Shown here in pieces: positions 4,497-5,217 of a DNA stretch of 5,217 nt. Position 1 is the stretch's first letter; every line of letters starts with the position of its first letter. The stretch spans positions 1 through 5,217 of the forward strand of contig PWII01000058.1 in the NCBI GenBank assembly GCA_003561025.1. The letters are read 5' to 3'. Both the position numbers and the translations under genes were made by a program. The DNA is from Candidatus Nealsoniibacteriota bacterium (GTDB taxonomy: Bacteria; Patescibacteriota; Minisyncoccia; Minisyncoccales; PWPS01). Under the pieces are notes generated by a model. That model did no database searches. It saw only the letters and a list, made by a program, of their open reading frames with translations, and was not told the DNA's origin.

Positions 4497-5217
4497 CTAT
4501 ATCATCTCTATTCGCTGATTAATTCTCTTCCTTATCTCCACCACTCTATCAAGGACAAAGATAATCTTTTCAGTTATCTTTTCATCTTCTTTTTTTTCCA
4601 AAAGAGAAAAAATTATTTTTGCTCTTCTTTCCATTTCTATAGCCCTCTCTTTTTCTCTTGTAAGTGCGCTTAACTCTTCTTCTTTTCTTTTAATCTCACT
4701 TTCTATCTCTTTCTTTATTATCTCAACTCTCTCTTCTATATCAAAAAGCATCTCCATTAATTTTTGACCAACCTCTCTCTCTTTTACCAACTGAAGGAGA
4801 AAAGATATCGTCTTCTCTGTCTCATCTATCTTTCTCTTTTCCTCATTAAGCTCTTCTAAGCTCCTTTCCTTTCTTCCGTTAATAGAGTCTGTCTCTCTTT
4901 TTTCTTTATCTTTACTATCTTCACTGTCTTCATTGATGCTGGTTGTGGAGCTAGAAGTACTGTCACTGCCACTACTACCACCGCCTCCTCCGCCACTACC
5001 GCCTCCTCCACTCGCCACTCTTTGAATCGCTGTTGTAAAGTCCAAGATATCTCCCGTCTCTTCTTTTGTTTCAGAAAACTCTACTACTGCCTTGAATTCG
5101 TATAAGGTGTTTGCGTTGAGCTCTGTTAAGGTAGATTCAAAAGAGCCCTCTCCTGTCTTTTCTTCTCTTTCTGTCTCTTGCCAAGTCTCTTCTCCTGACT
5201 CTCTCCATCTAAAAAAG
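4497..5217 (-). CDS. C-terminal part of an FN3-like / coiled-coil protein (partial, runs off right edge)
   Basis: The minus-strand frame is open from the right edge to the TAG at 4497-4499, giving 239 visible residues. The first 62 or so read as most of an FN3-like domain: FRWRESGEETWQET, a FESTLTELNANTLYEFKAVV stretch, and a closing GDILDFTT. Next is a Gly-rich then Ser/Thr-rich linker (about 69-93), an acidic/Lys-rich low-complexity segment (about 94-120), and then about 115 residues of predicted coiled coil rich in Glu, Lys and Arg with regular Leu/Ile spacing up to the C-terminus. No membrane segment follows, so any export signal must lie outside the window. The TTG at 5045 is an internal Leu codon within the FN3-like domain's last strand, not a start. 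In CPR bacteria such FN3-like repeats often occur in large exported surface proteins. A structural or adhesive role is inferred, and the C-terminal coiled coil could mediate assembly. Confidence 0.85.
   Translation of the reverse strand, partial: FFRWRESGEETWQETEREEKTGEGSFESTLTELNANTLYEFKAVVEFSETKEETGDILDFTTAIQRVASGGGGSGGGGGGSSGSDSTSSSTTSINEDSEDSKDKEKRETDSINGRKERSLEELNEEKRKIDETEKTISFLLQLVKEREVGQKLMEMLFDIEERVEIIKKEIESEIKRKEEELSALTREKERAIEMERRAKIIFSLLEKKEDEKITEKIIFVLDRVVEIRKRINQRIEMI

Noticed and set aside
4476..4673. Plus-strand open frame rich in Phe, Ser and His
   Set aside because: It begins inside the terminator hairpin and is antisense to the coiled-coil codons of the right-edge gene.
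1..5217. Alternative genetic code with TGA as a sense codon, as in some CPR lineages
   Set aside because: No TGA stop is used, but no in-frame TGA was noticed within the genes either, and the complete genes read through under the standard code. A handful of TAA/TAG stops is not evidence for recoding.

Overview
The window looks like chromosomal DNA from an AT-rich bacterium of the Candidate Phyla Radiation (Patescibacteria, probably a Parcubacteria-type lineage). The clue is two secreted proteins carrying the peptidoglycan-binding-like module common in that group (signature IDVxYLQIxLN, GSPGNET, FGxxT, AVxxFQxKY, with a charged tail). They sit beside fibronectin-type-III-like (FN3-like) domains with acidic-proline or Gly/Ser linkers. 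This assignment rests on recalled family signatures, not on a database search. Every complete gene reads through under the standard code. All visible stops are TAA or TAG.

Layout from left to right. Positions 1 to 3827 hold five minus-strand genes in close succession, transcribed right to left: a LydA/holin-like small membrane protein (3471-3827); a soluble protein resembling the V4R/heme-NO-binding-like (DUF2378-type) ligand-binding fold (2847-3449); a secreted protein with a peptidoglycan-binding-like domain and a C-terminal FISUMP domain (1546-2841); a secreted protein with the same N-terminal half but FN3-like C-terminal modules joined by an uninterrupted (Glu-Pro)20 linker (166-1491); and the first 46 codons of a membrane-anchored or exported protein that runs off the left edge (1-139). 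Gaps of 5 to 54 bases suggest one operon, with a plausible promoter at 3885-3912.

The 281-base divergent intergenic region (3828-4108) is very AT-rich on its left side (about 10% G+C in 3851-3900). It then changes to about 66% G+C in 3951-4000, where there is a perfect 10-bp inverted repeat with a one-base centre. Further right are a second hairpin, an extended -10 promoter and two consecutive AGGAGG motifs. These lead into a plus-strand gene for a small charged helical protein of unknown function (GTG start, 4109-4453). That gene ends at a strong hairpin-plus-T-tract terminator that can work in both directions. Beyond it, convergent on the minus strand, is the C-terminal part of another protein (4497-5217, running off the right edge) with an FN3-like domain, a Gly/Ser linker and a long coiled coil.

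Taken together, most of the window appears devoted to the cell envelope: secreted wall-associated or surface proteins with modular ends, a small membrane protein of holin type, and a possible ligand sensor in the same operon. The joint function is inferred from proximity only. No rRNA, tRNA, insertion sequence or CRISPR array was seen.
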